Below, one piece after another: positions 35,452-43,956 of a stretch of DNA of 64,000 nt. The notes under the pieces are model-generated. The model was not told where the DNA came from. It worked only from the letters and a program-made list of their open reading frames with translations, and ran no database searches. Each line of letters begins with the position of its first letter. Position 1 is the first letter of the stretch. Origin of the DNA: Propionicicella superfundia DSM 22317 (GTDB taxonomy: Bacteria; Actinomycetota; Actinomycetes; Propionibacteriales; Propionibacteriaceae); NCBI RefSeq assembly GCF_000423465.1, contig NZ_AUIA01000013.1:1-64000 (forward strand). The letters run 5' to 3'. Position numbers and translations under genes: made by a program.

Positions 35452-35476
35452 CCGCCACCTAACGCCAACATCCACA
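35452..35476 (-). repeat. Right terminal inverted repeat of the 13.3-kb transposon
   Basis: Read inward on the minus strand: TGTGGATGTTGGCG then TTAGGTGGCGG. Together with the left end it gives the consensus TGTGRATGTTGGCGKTARR followed by TGGCGG. Confidence 0.88.
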
Positions 35477-36340
35477 GCGGAGTCGACCGTCTTTGAGCAT
35501 CGACTCTCGAAACTCGTCGAGACCTTTGCCTCCGGAGAACCAGCGCGACGGTATCACCATCGTCAGGAATCGCGGGTCGAGCTTCTTGGCCTGCTCTACG
35601 AAGAGCTGATAGATCGGCGCAGCGCTGGTCCCATGACCGCCGTCGCTTAGCTGGTAGGGCGGGTTCCCGATGATGACGTCGAACTGCATGGTGTCTCCGA
35701 ACAGCTCCGCGATGCGGGCTTTGATGTCGTCGGTGTGGATGAATGCGTAGGCGTGAGTCTCAAGGTCGTCACCACGGGCGTAGTCATCCTCGCCCGCCCC
35801 GCAGTAGATGCACTTGCGGTTGGTATAGACGGCGACTTCGTCGTTGGTCAGTGGATCAGCACGGAACTCCCGCTTCCCGCCGCCCCAGGTGTGCTCCGTG
35901 CGCCCGAACCAGATGTTGCCGTCCTCGGTCGTGAATGACCTAGCGATCGAGTGCGGGCCGTTGGCGAACTTCGAGCAGTAGACGCTCCGGCGCGCGAGCA
36001 GCGCAGTGAGCTGGGTGATCCCGATGCCAAATACTTGGTGGGTGAGGACGTGATCGACGCGTTCGGTGAGGTCAGGGATCGTCAGGATAAGTCCGTCGGT
36101 GAGCCGGCGCACGATCTCGCGGAGGAACACACCGGACTTGGTGAACGGATCGAGGAACGTGACATCGGGGTTGGTCCAGATGTCGGCGCCGTCGTTGGCG
36201 TCTGCCCACGCGGCGGCAAGCGTGTCGAGCATCTGGTTCGCGAACTCCGGCGGGGTGAAGACCTCATCGTTGGAGAGGTTCGCGATGCACGTCAAGACAT
36301 CCGGGTTGTGCCCTCGGAGGGTGAAAGGTGCAAGGGTCAC
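35459..36340 (-). pseudogene. 5' half of Eco57I-type adenine methylase, cut by transposon
   Basis: The N-terminal 288 native codons of an N6-adenine methylase. SAM-binding motif I is in [16 protein letters not shown] (here FTKSG for the usual FxGxG), catalytic NPPY in [16 protein letters not shown] (about residue 225), followed by [20 protein letters not shown] Cys pair in [13 protein letters not shown] suggests a small zinc site. After the 9-bp duplication the frame enters transposon DNA and stops (CGCWR). GTG 36340 overlaps the upstream methylase stop. With the 3' half at 21397-22206 it would be 557 residues, the modification subunit of the operon. Confidence 0.88.
35477..35485. repeat. 9-bp target-site duplication, right copy
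   Basis: GCGGAGTCG, identical to 22207-22215 and in frame with the methylase codons. Confidence 0.9.
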
Positions 36341-36981
36341 GCGGCGGCCTCGGCGATCTGACTGACGGTCATCGTCGGGTAAGTCTGCGCGGGGACGAAC
36401 AGGTCCTCGTCATCGAGCTCGCCGAATAGGGTTCCCTCGTACGAGGCGCGCTGAGTGAGGTCGTCGTAGCGAAAGTCGCGCCTCTGGAACTTGCCTTTGC
36501 CGAGGTAGCCCCACTCAGGAAAGGTGATCGGCTGGCCGCTTGGCACGGTCATGGTCAAGGCATCGCCCTGGACGATGTTCACGGCGAGAACCGCGCGGGC
36601 CGCTCGCGCCCACTGGTCATCGTTGCCGATACCCAAGAATGTGTTGAACACCTCGGCGAGATTGTGGCGGCACTCTTCGGCGTTGTCTGCGAGAAGTTCG
36701 ATACCGTAGGTGCACATGAGCGCGAACAATGCGTAGTGGCGCTTCTCGAACTCGCTCTTGCCGTGCCGAAGCTCGACCGTGGCGAGCTTGCGAGCCAGGA
36801 CGGGGATGAGGAAGTTGCCCGAGCCGCAGGCGGGTTCGAGTACGCGGGAGTCGATCCGCTCAGACTCGTGCTTAACGAGGTCGAGCATGTCCTCGACCAT
36901 CCACGCCGGCGTGAACACCTCGCCGTGGTCCGCAACGCGTTGCTTGGACTTCACCAAGCGCTGGGCGTCTTTCAGGTTCAT
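36337..36981 (-). CDS. N6-adenine methylase-like protein, small subunit
   Basis: A 214-residue protein with the start of an adenine methylase: [20 protein letters not shown] then [20 protein letters not shown] (motif I, about residue 52). [20 protein letters not shown] and [11 protein letters not shown] follow. I see no NPPY catalytic motif before the stop, so it may bind SAM or DNA without methylating, or pair with the next gene, which has NPPY. It begins ATGA-overlapped with the HTH gene and GTGA-overlaps the next methylase. Second gene of the restriction-modification operon. Confidence 0.82.
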   Translation of the reverse strand: MNLKDAQRLVKSKQRVADHGEVFTPAWMVEDMLDLVKHESERIDSRVLEPACGSGNFLIPVLARKLATVELRHGKSEFEKRHYALFALMCTYGIELLADNAEECRHNLAEVFNTFLGIGNDDQWARAARAVLAVNIVQGDALTMTVPSGQPITFPEWGYLGKGKFQRRDFRYDDLTQRASYEGTLFGELDDEDLFVPAQTYPTMTVSQIAEAAA

Positions 36982-37238
36982 CTTCCCCCCTCCCCGTGCT
37001 CGTCGTTGTCATGAGCGTAGGAGCGTCCACCGACACCGGGATGGGCTACGTGGAGCTCTTGGTCGCTGGCTGCCGCGCCCGCGCGCACCCAGTCGTCTAT
37101 CTCGCTGGCTTGGAACTTCCAGAGGCGTCCGACCTTGTGGGCGGGCATGGCCTTCTCGGCGATCCAGGTGTAGACGGTGTCTTTGGTGACCCCGAGGTGG
37201 GCGGCGATGTCGTCTGCGGACAGCCACGGCTCAGCCAC
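36978..37238 (-). CDS. Excisionase-type HTH DNA-binding protein
   Basis: An 86-residue MerR/excisionase-like winged helix: WLSADDIAAHLGVTKDTVYT, then WIAEKAMPAHKVGRLWKFQA and SEIDDWVRAG. It heads the minus-strand restriction-modification operon and overlaps the methylase start (ATGA). Proteins of this type next to R-M genes may act as controllers or specificity helpers; this role is inferred from position. The GGAGGGGGGA near its end is the Shine-Dalgarno for the next gene. Confidence 0.8.
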   Translation of the reverse strand: MAEPWLSADDIAAHLGVTKDTVYTWIAEKAMPAHKVGRLWKFQASEIDDWVRAGAAASDQELHVAHPGVGGRSYAHDNDEHGEGGR

Positions 37239-37373
37239 GTTGGTCCTCCCTCGCTCAATGGCCCAGGCAGGCCAACACCCACGATGATACCGGCTGAGGT
37301 ACGGCTTGAGTTGGGTTTCTCCGGGCGTGGCCGAACGAGACGGGTTTCGAGAGTGGCCGCTGCGTTCTGCCGA

Positions 37374-38510
37374 TCAGCGTGGGATGCGCACCTTGAGCCA
37401 GGCGGTCACCGTGTTCCGCCAGCGGTCCAGATCGCTGTTCCAGCAGAGGGTATGGCCGGCATCGAAGGTCTCAAGCTCGACGAGGTCCGGGCGAGCGGCT
37501 CGGAGTGCTTGTGAGAGCCGGATCGGCACGGAGTCGTCTCGGGTGCCGTGGAGGATCAGGGTCGGCGTGTTGAGCTCTACGGCTCGGGATGTCCAGTCGA
37601 AGGTGGGAAGTGGGATGCGTCCTGGCAGGCCGACTGTGCGTGCCAGTGGGTCGAGGGTGAGCCACGGGATCGCGAGGTGCCCGGCTGCTGCGGGCCATCC
37701 GCTGCGGGCGCAGTTGGACTTGATGACTTCGGTCCAGTTGAGGACTGGGGAGTCGAGTACGAGCGCGGCGATCAGTCCCGGATGTCGCGGGTGGTCGGCG
37801 AGCTGGAGAGCGACAGCGGCACCCATCGACCAGCCGAAGATCACGACCTGTTCGGCTCCTCGTCGGGCGGCGTACCCGATGGCCTCGTCAACGTCGCTCG
37901 TCTCTGCGTAGCCGAAGGTCGTCCGGCCGGTGCCAACTCGCGGCCCTTCTGCTGTGTTGCGGTAGCTGACGACGAGGGAGGTGTAGCCGAGTTCGGTTGC
38001 GGCGAGGACGCCGCGGAGGGTGCCGGCGCGGGTGCTGCCGAGGCCGTGGATGTGGATGGCCCAGGTCGCGAGGTCGCCGTCGATGCGCCAGGCCGGGCAT
38101 GGTCCTGCGGGGGTCGTGATGGTGATGTCGCGTGTGTGGAGTCCGGCGTCGGCTGGGGTGGCGTAGTAGATGCCGCTCCAGGAGGCGCAATCGCCGGTCT
38201 TCGGAGTGAAACCCGATGTGGTGCCCGTGATCCTGCGAGCGACGCGGGTGGGTCCTCGATCGACGGTATCTGTGGCGAGCTGCGCCCAGCCGCCGTGCTC
38301 GAACCAGAGATTGTAGATGCCTGGCGCGGCGGCCTGGTCGGTGCGGTCGAGCACGATCAGGTCGCCGTCGTCGGTGTACTCGACGCCTCGAACGGTGAGG
38401 TCGAACATTCGTGGGCCGACGGGTGCGGTGAGCCGCCGCGCGATGGCCCACCCGACCCCGGCAACCGCTGCCGCCGCGGCCCCAGCGCCGAGAGCGATGC
38501 GGCCTATCAC
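37374..38510 (-). CDS. Membrane-anchored alpha/beta hydrolase
   Basis: A 378-residue protein with one N-terminal hydrophobic helix (ALGAGAAAAAVAGVGWAIA). A beta-rich middle region is followed by an alpha/beta-hydrolase domain from about residue 165: oxyanion region HIHGLGSTRAG, nucleophile elbow FGWSMGAAV, acid in LHGTRDDSVP and His in FDAGHTLCW. Substrate unknown. It is the last gene of the XRE-ImmA-membrane-hydrolase operon, overlapping the preceding stop (ATGA). The hydrolase is likely anchored facing outward. Confidence 0.82.
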   Translation of the reverse strand: MIGRIALGAGAAAAAVAGVGWAIARRLTAPVGPRMFDLTVRGVEYTDDGDLIVLDRTDQAAAPGIYNLWFEHGGWAQLATDTVDRGPTRVARRITGTTSGFTPKTGDCASWSGIYYATPADAGLHTRDITITTPAGPCPAWRIDGDLATWAIHIHGLGSTRAGTLRGVLAATELGYTSLVVSYRNTAEGPRVGTGRTTFGYAETSDVDEAIGYAARRGAEQVVIFGWSMGAAVALQLADHPRHPGLIAALVLDSPVLNWTEVIKSNCARSGWPAAAGHLAIPWLTLDPLARTVGLPGRIPLPTFDWTSRAVELNTPTLILHGTRDDSVPIRLSQALRAARPDLVELETFDAGHTLCWNSDLDRWRNTVTAWLKVRIPR

Positions 38511-39517
38511 GACTCCCGCTCCTCGACGTAGGGAACGGGCGAGGTCGTCGCGAGGGCACTGTCGCTTCCGACGAGGTGGCTCTCGGCGCGTTCGAGCAGG
38601 TCGCGGTCGTCGGTGCTGATGTCGAAGGTGATGCGAGGGTCGATCATCGCGTCGCGGATTTCGACGATCACTCGGTGGAGGTGCCCTTCGGGGTCTTCGC
38701 TACTGGCGGCGAGGGGGTCGGCCTGGCTCAGCCCGGGCCGTGCGCGCGTCGCCTGGTGCCAAAGCGACTCCAGCTGCGCTGTGAGGGCGACGGTCTGCCT
38801 CTGCCGGGCGCGGTGCTGAGCGCGACGGACGGCAGGCTGGATCGCGAACCCGGCACAGAGGAACACGAAGGTCAGGACGGAGAGCGGATCGTAGGCGGAC
38901 TGGATAGTGTGCATGAGGTCGAGGTGGCCCGTGGCGTGGGCAACGTCCATGACGATCACGGCGAGGCAGAGCGCGACGCCGAACGCCGACCCCAGGCTCA
39001 ACAGTGCCGCGGGGAGGTGCTGGATGCCGGTGTTGTGCCGGTACTGCCTTATGGCGAGGACGAGCATCGCCACGACAATGACGAGGCAGTAGGTGAAGTT
39101 GATGATCGAGTAGACCGCCGCCGCTGGCTGTGCGCCGAGGTCGATCATAAATCGTGTGGTAGTGGTGCCGCGGTCGATGAGCAGGAACGATGCGGTGATC
39201 GCGAGCAGCGCGACGAGCAGGACGGGGATGCTGACGGCGGCTCGGACGAGCCTGGGCCGGTACTCGCCGGTCTTCATGACGCCGCGGCCGAGGAAGAACA
39301 GCCCGGTCATCAGGAGCGCGTCCGCGATCAGGGTGGCGAGGTTGGTGCCACCGAGCAGTCGATCGACGGCGCTGTAGGCGGCATCCACGTTGAGCGTCAT
39401 CGCGATGGCGATGGTGAGGGCGGCGTAGGTGATGCTTCGGTCGGTGCGTTTGCGTCGGAAGATGAGCAGGCTCGCCACGAGCGCCCACATGAGCGTTGCG
39501 ACGAGCGTCTGGATCAT
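38507..39517 (-). CDS. MAB_1171c-family-like membrane protein
   Basis: A 336-residue protein with seven predicted helices in the first 225 residues (for example MIQTLVATLMWALVASLLIF, NLATLIADALLMTGLFFLG, AAAVYSIINFTYCLVIVVAM) and a soluble C-terminal tail. Proteins of this type (MAB_1171c group, described as putative transporters) regularly follow an ImmA/IrrE gene and an XRE regulator in actinobacteria; function unproven. It overlaps both neighbours by ATGA. It may be the substrate or partner of the upstream protease. Confidence 0.75.
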   Translation of the reverse strand: MIQTLVATLMWALVASLLIFRRKRTDRSITYAALTIAIAMTLNVDAAYSAVDRLLGGTNLATLIADALLMTGLFFLGRGVMKTGEYRPRLVRAAVSIPVLLVALLAITASFLLIDRGTTTTRFMIDLGAQPAAAVYSIINFTYCLVIVVAMLVLAIRQYRHNTGIQHLPAALLSLGSAFGVALCLAVIVMDVAHATGHLDLMHTIQSAYDPLSVLTFVFLCAGFAIQPAVRRAQHRARQRQTVALTAQLESLWHQATRARPGLSQADPLAASSEDPEGHLHRVIVEIRDAMIDPRITFDISTDDRDLLERAESHLVGSDSALATTSPVPYVEERES

Positions 39518-39978
39518 CCGAATATCTCCGAGTATCTGGACTCTGCGAACACCGACCCTCGGATGCCGGCGGCGAGCCGGTCGGCGAGGGACTCGGCGGC
39601 GATCTCGGTTTCGCTGTCGAGGTCTTGCCGCCTGAGCAGGCGACCTCTGGTGTACGGCGGGATGTTGGGCAGCAGTACCTCCCCGACTGCACAGCCGTCG
39701 CCTTCGCCGTGGCCAAGGATCATGTGGGCGAGCTCGTGGAGCACGAACTGCTGGCGATGCAGCGCGGAGTCGCTGCGGGCGTGAAGCACGACGTCTTCGG
39801 CATCGGTGGAGAGCCAGAGCGCGCAGAGGCCGTCGTGGGTGTCGAGGTCTGCGAGTTCGACGACGCGGAGCCTACGGTGCCGCCGGTCTTGGACGGTGTG
39901 GAGGAGATCGTCAAGGGCGAAGGTATTGCCGAGCTCAAGGCCCGCGACGGCCGCCGATACGGTCTGTTCGATCTTCAC
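39514..39978 (-). CDS. ImmA/IrrE-type metallopeptidase
   Basis: A 154-residue zinc peptidase with the HExxH motif in FVLHELAHMILGHGEGDG. Relatives cleave a partner repressor to derepress a mobile element or stress genes, and the adjacent XRE gene is the likely target. I chose the GTG at 39978 (MKIEQTVSAAVAGLELGNTF), with AAGGGG 8 bases upstream. The longer frame to 40635 overlaps the XRE gene and operator. The stop overlaps the membrane-protein start. Confidence 0.84.
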   Translation of the reverse strand: MKIEQTVSAAVAGLELGNTFALDDLLHTVQDRRHRRLRVVELADLDTHDGLCALWLSTDAEDVVLHARSDSALHRQQFVLHELAHMILGHGEGDGCAVGEVLLPNIPPYTRGRLLRRQDLDSETEIAAESLADRLAAGIRGSVFAESRYSEIFG

Positions 39979-40037
39979 GGTTCGCCCCTTCTCTGTAGGG
40001 AGCAGGGACCGGTGGCGGCTCCATCGTGCGGTACCGG

Positions 40038-40469
40038 TCAGTGCTCGGGCATGTGTGTCATTTCCTCGTCCAGGAACTTGGTGATGGCGTGGAGTGCTTT
40101 CGGCGAGATATCGCCGAGGGTGCGGGCAGCGTAGGACTTCACCTTCGCGGCACGCATGGACCGAACCAGGTCGAGCTGCGCAGAGACCTTCTCGGGAGTG
40201 GCAGCACCGTCCTCGCCGAGCAGGAACGCGGCGTCCACGTCGAAGAACTCCGCGAGCCCTTCGAAGACGGCGGGGTCTTGGACGTAGCGGTGGCCGTTGA
40301 CCATGTACGTCCAGCGCGACCGCGACAGGTTGGTGCCTCGTTCTTGGAGGTAGCCGGCGATCTGCGAGTAGGTCGGCTCCGTGCCGGACTCGGCGACGGC
40401 GACATCCATCAGGAGCCGCAGACGTTTGGCGAGGTCTTCGGCCGCAGCCTGGCTCTCGTCTTCGGTCAT
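40038..40469 (-). CDS. XRE-family HTH regulator
   Basis: A 143-residue protein with a helix-turn-helix at about 30-60 (TYSQIAGYLQERGTNLSRSR, then WTYMVNGHR) and a C-terminal helical part (ISPKALHAITKFLDEEM). Probably the repressor of its own operon and of the divergent ArdC transcript, binding the GCATGCTCAA boxes just upstream. The downstream ImmA/IrrE peptidase would relieve repression by cleavage, as in ICEBs1; this is inference. ATG 40469 follows GGGGGTCACC. Confidence 0.83.
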   Translation of the reverse strand: MTEDESQAAAEDLAKRLRLLMDVAVAESGTEPTYSQIAGYLQERGTNLSRSRWTYMVNGHRYVQDPAVFEGLAEFFDVDAAFLLGEDGAATPEKVSAQLDLVRSMRAAKVKSYAARTLGDISPKALHAITKFLDEEMTHMPEH

Positions 40470-40530
40470 GACGGTGACCCCCTTCCCTTCGCAACGGGCA
40501 AGGCATCGATGTAGTCCACCCAGAAGGTGG

Positions 40531-40635
40531 TTGTGCATGCTCAACCGTACTCGTTGAGCATGCACAAATCAAGGCTTGCGCATGCTCAACGGTCAGTGTT
40601 AGAACAGGACTCCGGGGCATTTTGAGCATGCTCAA
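40531..40635. promoter_or_regulatory. Cluster of GCATGCTCAA operator boxes
   Basis: Between the XRE operon and ArdC lies a 37-base inverted repeat with perfect 15-base arms: TTGTGCATGCTCAAC (40531-40545), spacer CGTACTC, then GTTGAGCATGCACAA (40553-40567). A third arm TTGCGCATGCTCAAC is at 40576-40590, and a 14-base palindrome TTGAGCATGCTCAA at 40622-40635. Position and repetition indicate cooperative repressor binding over both divergent promoters. Confidence 0.78.
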
Positions 40636-40779
40636 TGTTGCGTCCCGGTCTCGGCTCGGGCTGCCTCAAGGAGGTGAACGATGTCCAGCTCACGGTCTGG
40701 GCGCGGGTGTTCGCGCCTACCTGCCAGGTGTACCGCCGCGCGCAGCCGCGTCGCGGCCCGCCGAAGAGGAGGCCGGAGC

Positions 40780-41859
40780 ATGGCATCGAACGAGGACGCC
40801 CGCGCGGCGCGAGAGGCGAAGCTCGACGAGCTGCACGAGAAGCTGACCGGCGCGGTCGAGTCGCTGGTCTCGGGTGACGACTGGCGCCAGGCGCTCGCCT
40901 TCGCGGCGCGGTTCCGGTCGCGGTCGTTCAACAACACGATGCTGATCTGGGTGCAGCACGAAGCCGCGTTCGAGGCAGGCCGCGTGCCCGAACCCTTCCC
41001 CACCCTGGTTGCCGGGTACCGGCAGTGGCAAGGGCTTGGGCGGCAGGTGCTGAAGGGTCAGCCGGGCTACATGATCTTCGCGCCCGTGACGGGCCGGTTC
41101 GCCTCATCCAATCCTGCCGATCCGAACTCCTGGCGTCGCTTGGGACCCCGCGAGAAGCACAAGGTCAACGAGGTCGTGCGCTCGCGGATGGTCGGAGCGC
41201 GCCCGGCGTACGTGTGGGATGCCTCGCAGACCGACGGCGAACCGCTTCCGGTGCCGCCCGCTCCGACGCTGCTGGAAGGTGAAGCGCCGTCGGGGTTGTG
41301 GGAGGGGCTGGCCGGGCAGATTCGCGGCGCGGGGTTCGAGGTGCTGCGGGTGCCGCACGAGGGGATGATCTCCGGCGCGAACGGTATGACCGACTACGAG
41401 GCGCGCACGGTCGCGGTGCGGGAGAACATGGACCCTGCCGCGCAGGTCAAGACCCTCGCACACGAGCTGGCGCACGTGGTGATGCACGATCCCGACGACG
41501 AGGAAGCGCGGCAGCATCGCGGCATCCGCGAGGTCGAAGCCGAGTCCGTCGCGCTGATGATCGGTGCCGCGCACGGCATGGACACCGCCGGGTACACGAT
41601 CCCGTACGTCTCGACCTGGGCCGCCCGCGCGGACGGCCAAGAGCCCGTCCAGGTGGTACAGGCCACCGGCGAACGGGTGCGAAAGACCGCGCTGGTGATC
41701 CTCGACCAGCTCGACACGCTCCAGGTCGGCGACGGCACCCCGCCCGGCATCGACCGCGACACTCCCAGTCCGCGCACCTCCCGCACGGCAGCGCCGGCGG
41801 TGGAGGCGGATCGCCCGCGTGCTGCGCCAGTGCCGGACCTGGCAGGGCGGGGGCTGTGA
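40780..41859 (+). CDS. ardC: ArdC-like antirestriction/ssDNA-binding metalloprotein
   Basis: A 359-residue protein. The N-terminal ArdC (DUF1738-type) domain is ESLVSGDDWRQALAFAARFR, SFNNTMLIWVQHE and YRQWQGLGRQVLKGQPGYMI. A zincin-like C-terminal domain has TLAHELAHVVMHDPDD (HExxH) and EVEAESVALMIGAAHG. ArdC protects incoming single-stranded DNA during conjugation and interferes with restriction. ATG 40780 follows AGAGGAGG. An in-frame ATG at 40681 has an even better AAGGAGGTGA but adds a basic unconserved leader; either may be used. First gene of the plus-strand transfer module, under the box cluster. Confidence 0.84.
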   Translation: MASNEDARAAREAKLDELHEKLTGAVESLVSGDDWRQALAFAARFRSRSFNNTMLIWVQHEAAFEAGRVPEPFPTLVAGYRQWQGLGRQVLKGQPGYMIFAPVTGRFASSNPADPNSWRRLGPREKHKVNEVVRSRMVGARPAYVWDASQTDGEPLPVPPAPTLLEGEAPSGLWEGLAGQIRGAGFEVLRVPHEGMISGANGMTDYEARTVAVRENMDPAAQVKTLAHELAHVVMHDPDDEEARQHRGIREVEAESVALMIGAAHGMDTAGYTIPYVSTWAARADGQEPVQVVQATGERVRKTALVILDQLDTLQVGDGTPPGIDRDTPSPRTSRTAAPAVEADRPRAAPVPDLAGRGL

Positions 41860-42791
41860 TGCCCGAGCCACTCGATGTTCTGGCCGCGCTCATTCGCGTT
41901 GATCGCTCGCCCAACCTGGCGGTTGCGGCACGAAGCCTCGCGGCGGCCGGCGTGCCCGTGTTCCCGTGCGTCGTCGAGGGGAAGCGGCCGCTGACCCGCC
42001 GTGGGTTCCTCGACGCGAGCAGCGACCCGGAACAAGTGGCGGCGTGGTGGTCGCGCACACCGAACGCGAACCTCGGCATCCCGACCGGCGCTCCATCGGG
42101 CGTTGTCGTCGTCGATGTCGATGCCCACGGCCACCACGACGGCCGGGCGGCGTACCGGCGTGCCACCGATGCGGGGCTCGTCGATGGAGCCGGTCTGCTG
42201 GTGCGCACACCCACCGGGGGCGCGCACGTCTACTTCCCAGCAGCGCCGGGCAGGGAGCAGCGGTCGTGGCAGGCCGCCACCGCGGGTATCGATTTCCGGG
42301 GCGATGGCGGCTACATCATTGCTCCGCCCTCCCGGCGAATCATCGACAGCCATTCGCGCCGCTATGAGGTCGCCGACATCGCCGCGCACTCGGTCGGCAC
42401 GGTGGACGCGGCCCGTCTGCGGGACTTCCTCGACCCGCGCACCGTCACCCCACCACGCGCCAGCAGCGGTTCGATGGATGTGGATGCTGAGCGGTTGGCG
42501 GCGTGGGTCGCCGGGCGGGGTGAGGGCGAGCGGAACCGAAGCCTGTTCTGGGCCGCCTGCCGCCTTGCCGAGAACGGCGTCTCGCCCGCCGACGCGCTCG
42601 ATGCGCTGGGGGCTGCGGCCCAGGCGGCGGGTCTGGGCGATCGCGAGATCTCCACGACCGTGCGCTCCGCCTACCGCACCACCCAGCCCCCACCCGAGGC
42701 CACGTTCGAGGGCCGGACCCGGGGCGAGGGCCGGTGGTTCGGCCGCTCGGCGGGCGCACCCTCCGCAGCCGTGGGGAGGGTGGGGCTGTGA
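41859..42791 (+). CDS. Bifunctional primase-polymerase domain protein
   Basis: A 310-residue protein with a prim-pol (AEP superfamily) domain: SLAAAGVPVFPCVVEGKRPL, the metal-binding VVVVDVDAHGHHDG (about residue 83), RTPTGGAHVYFPA and GIDFRGDGGYIIAPPSRR. A C-terminal PriCT-like helical part follows (about 210-290). It would prime replication of the transferred strand or the element. TGATG overlap with ardC indicates coupling. Confidence 0.87.
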   Translation: MPEPLDVLAALIRVDRSPNLAVAARSLAAAGVPVFPCVVEGKRPLTRRGFLDASSDPEQVAAWWSRTPNANLGIPTGAPSGVVVVDVDAHGHHDGRAAYRRATDAGLVDGAGLLVRTPTGGAHVYFPAAPGREQRSWQAATAGIDFRGDGGYIIAPPSRRIIDSHSRRYEVADIAAHSVGTVDAARLRDFLDPRTVTPPRASSGSMDVDAERLAAWVAGRGEGERNRSLFWAACRLAENGVSPADALDALGAAAQAAGLGDREISTTVRSAYRTTQPPPEATFEGRTRGEGRWFGRSAGAPSAAVGRVGL

Positions 42792-43462
42792 GGCGTGAAT
42801 CGGACGGGCGGCGCTGGGCCGCTGTGACTGCTGTCGCGGGGACGGTGTTCATCGCCGCCGGGGCGTTCTGGCTGTCGTTCACCTCGTTGACCGATCTGGC
42901 CGCTCGCTCCGGGATCGGTGCGGGGCAGGCGTGGGCGTGGCCGCTGATCGTGGACGGCATCATCGTCGTCGCCACCGTCGCCGTCGTCGCCCTGGCCGGG
43001 CATCGCTCGGCCTGGTATCCGTGGACGCTGCTGGTCGGCGGCGCGCTCGTCTCGGTGACGGCAAACTCGATACACGCCGTGGTTGCCGCAGACGCCGACG
43101 TGCCGGCGATGCTCGCGGCCTCGGTCGCAGCGGTACCGCCCGTGGTGTTGCTTGCGATCACGCACCTCACGGTGATTCTGACGGGGACTCCTGTGCCTGT
43201 GTTGCCCGAACAACTTCAAGTGTTGTCTGTCGGGACCGATCCTGTGGCAGCCGAGTCCGATGGATCCGTAACGTCGCCTGAAGCGGACGGCCATCTGGTT
43301 CGGAGGACTCACGCGGCCTCGCTGAAAAACGCGGGGTGGTCGAACAAGAGGATCGCCCACGAGCTTGGTGTGCACCCCTCGACGGTGGGGCGCTGGTTCG
43401 CCGTCGCGCACCTGCCTGTCACAGGCGACATCGCCGTGGAGAGAAAAGGGGCCATTCCATGA
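42788..43462 (+). CDS. DUF2637 membrane protein with C-terminal HTH
   Basis: A 224-residue protein with four hydrophobic helices (VTAVAGTVFIAAGAFWLSF, GIIVVATVAVVALAG, TLLVGGALVSVTANSIHAVV, AAVPPVVLLAITHLTVI). A C-terminal helix-turn-helix follows (LKNAGWSNKRIAHELGVHPS then TVGRWFA). DUF2637 proteins are common on actinobacterial integrative and conjugative plasmids, sometimes called SpdB-like or excisionase. The GTG overlaps the primase stop (GTGA). Confidence 0.8.
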   Translation: MRRESDGRRWAAVTAVAGTVFIAAGAFWLSFTSLTDLAARSGIGAGQAWAWPLIVDGIIVVATVAVVALAGHRSAWYPWTLLVGGALVSVTANSIHAVVAADADVPAMLAASVAAVPPVVLLAITHLTVILTGTPVPVLPEQLQVLSVGTDPVAAESDGSVTSPEADGHLVRRTHAASLKNAGWSNKRIAHELGVHPSTVGRWFAVAHLPVTGDIAVERKGAIP

Positions 43463-43863
43463 ACAGCACCAATACCCCACGGCAGTTGAGCAGTGCTATT
43501 AGCGTTCCGGCTCGTCAGGTATCTGACGAGCCGGAGCGGCATCTCGAACCTGTCGCCTCGGCCTCGGCGCCGGAGGCCGTGCGGGCCGCGCAGGTCGCCC
43601 GCGACGACAAGCAGCACGCGCTCGTTCGCGGGCGCGGCGTGGAGTGGGTGCGCCCCACCGACCTCATCGCCCGGCATTCCGCGCACGCGGCCGGGCGGGG
43701 TCTCGACTTTCAGGCCGAGCTGGCGCGCCGCACCCGCACCCCGCTCGGTGCAGGCGTTCGTCGTCTCGGGGACAGCGCCCGGCGACTGCCGCCGATCTCA
43801 GCGTTCGGGCGCAGCAGCACACCGGCGTCGCAGATGTCCCGCTCCGGGGTCTCGATGAGTTGA
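43459..43863 (+). CDS. Conserved hypothetical of actinobacterial transfer modules
   Basis: A 134-residue soluble protein starting MNSTNTPRQLSSAISVPARQ, with a distinctive VEWVRPTDLIARHSAHAAGR and LDFQAELARRTR. No catalytic motif. It overlaps the DUF2637 gene by 4 bases. The 5' end contains a perfect 13-base inverted repeat (43506-43535) that could act in RNA or as a DNA site. Function unknown; perhaps a relaxosome accessory protein. Confidence 0.6.
   Translation: MNSTNTPRQLSSAISVPARQVSDEPERHLEPVASASAPEAVRAAQVARDDKQHALVRGRGVEWVRPTDLIARHSAHAAGRGLDFQAELARRTRTPLGAGVRRLGDSARRLPPISAFGRSSTPASQMSRSGVSMS
43506..43535. repeat. Perfect 13-bp hairpin inside a coding sequence
   Basis: TCCGGCTCGTCAG, loop GTAT, CTGACGAGCCGGA. 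It has a very stable GC-rich stem with no T-run. It lies 47 bases after the ATG of the 134-residue gene. Could be an RNA element limiting translation, or a DNA site such as part of a transfer origin. Confidence 0.6.
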
Positions 43864-43956
43864 CGGCGGTGACAGGTCATGGCTGCGACGGCATCGGCAT
43901 GCAGGACGCGCTCGTGGGAGCGAGTGCGCACCTGCCTGCCAGGAGGTGCCGACACC

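Noticed and set aside
37239-37373. Possible regulatory hairpin between the HTH gene and the hydrolase
   Set aside because: Short GC repeats only; no convincing stem-loop or promoter hexamers.
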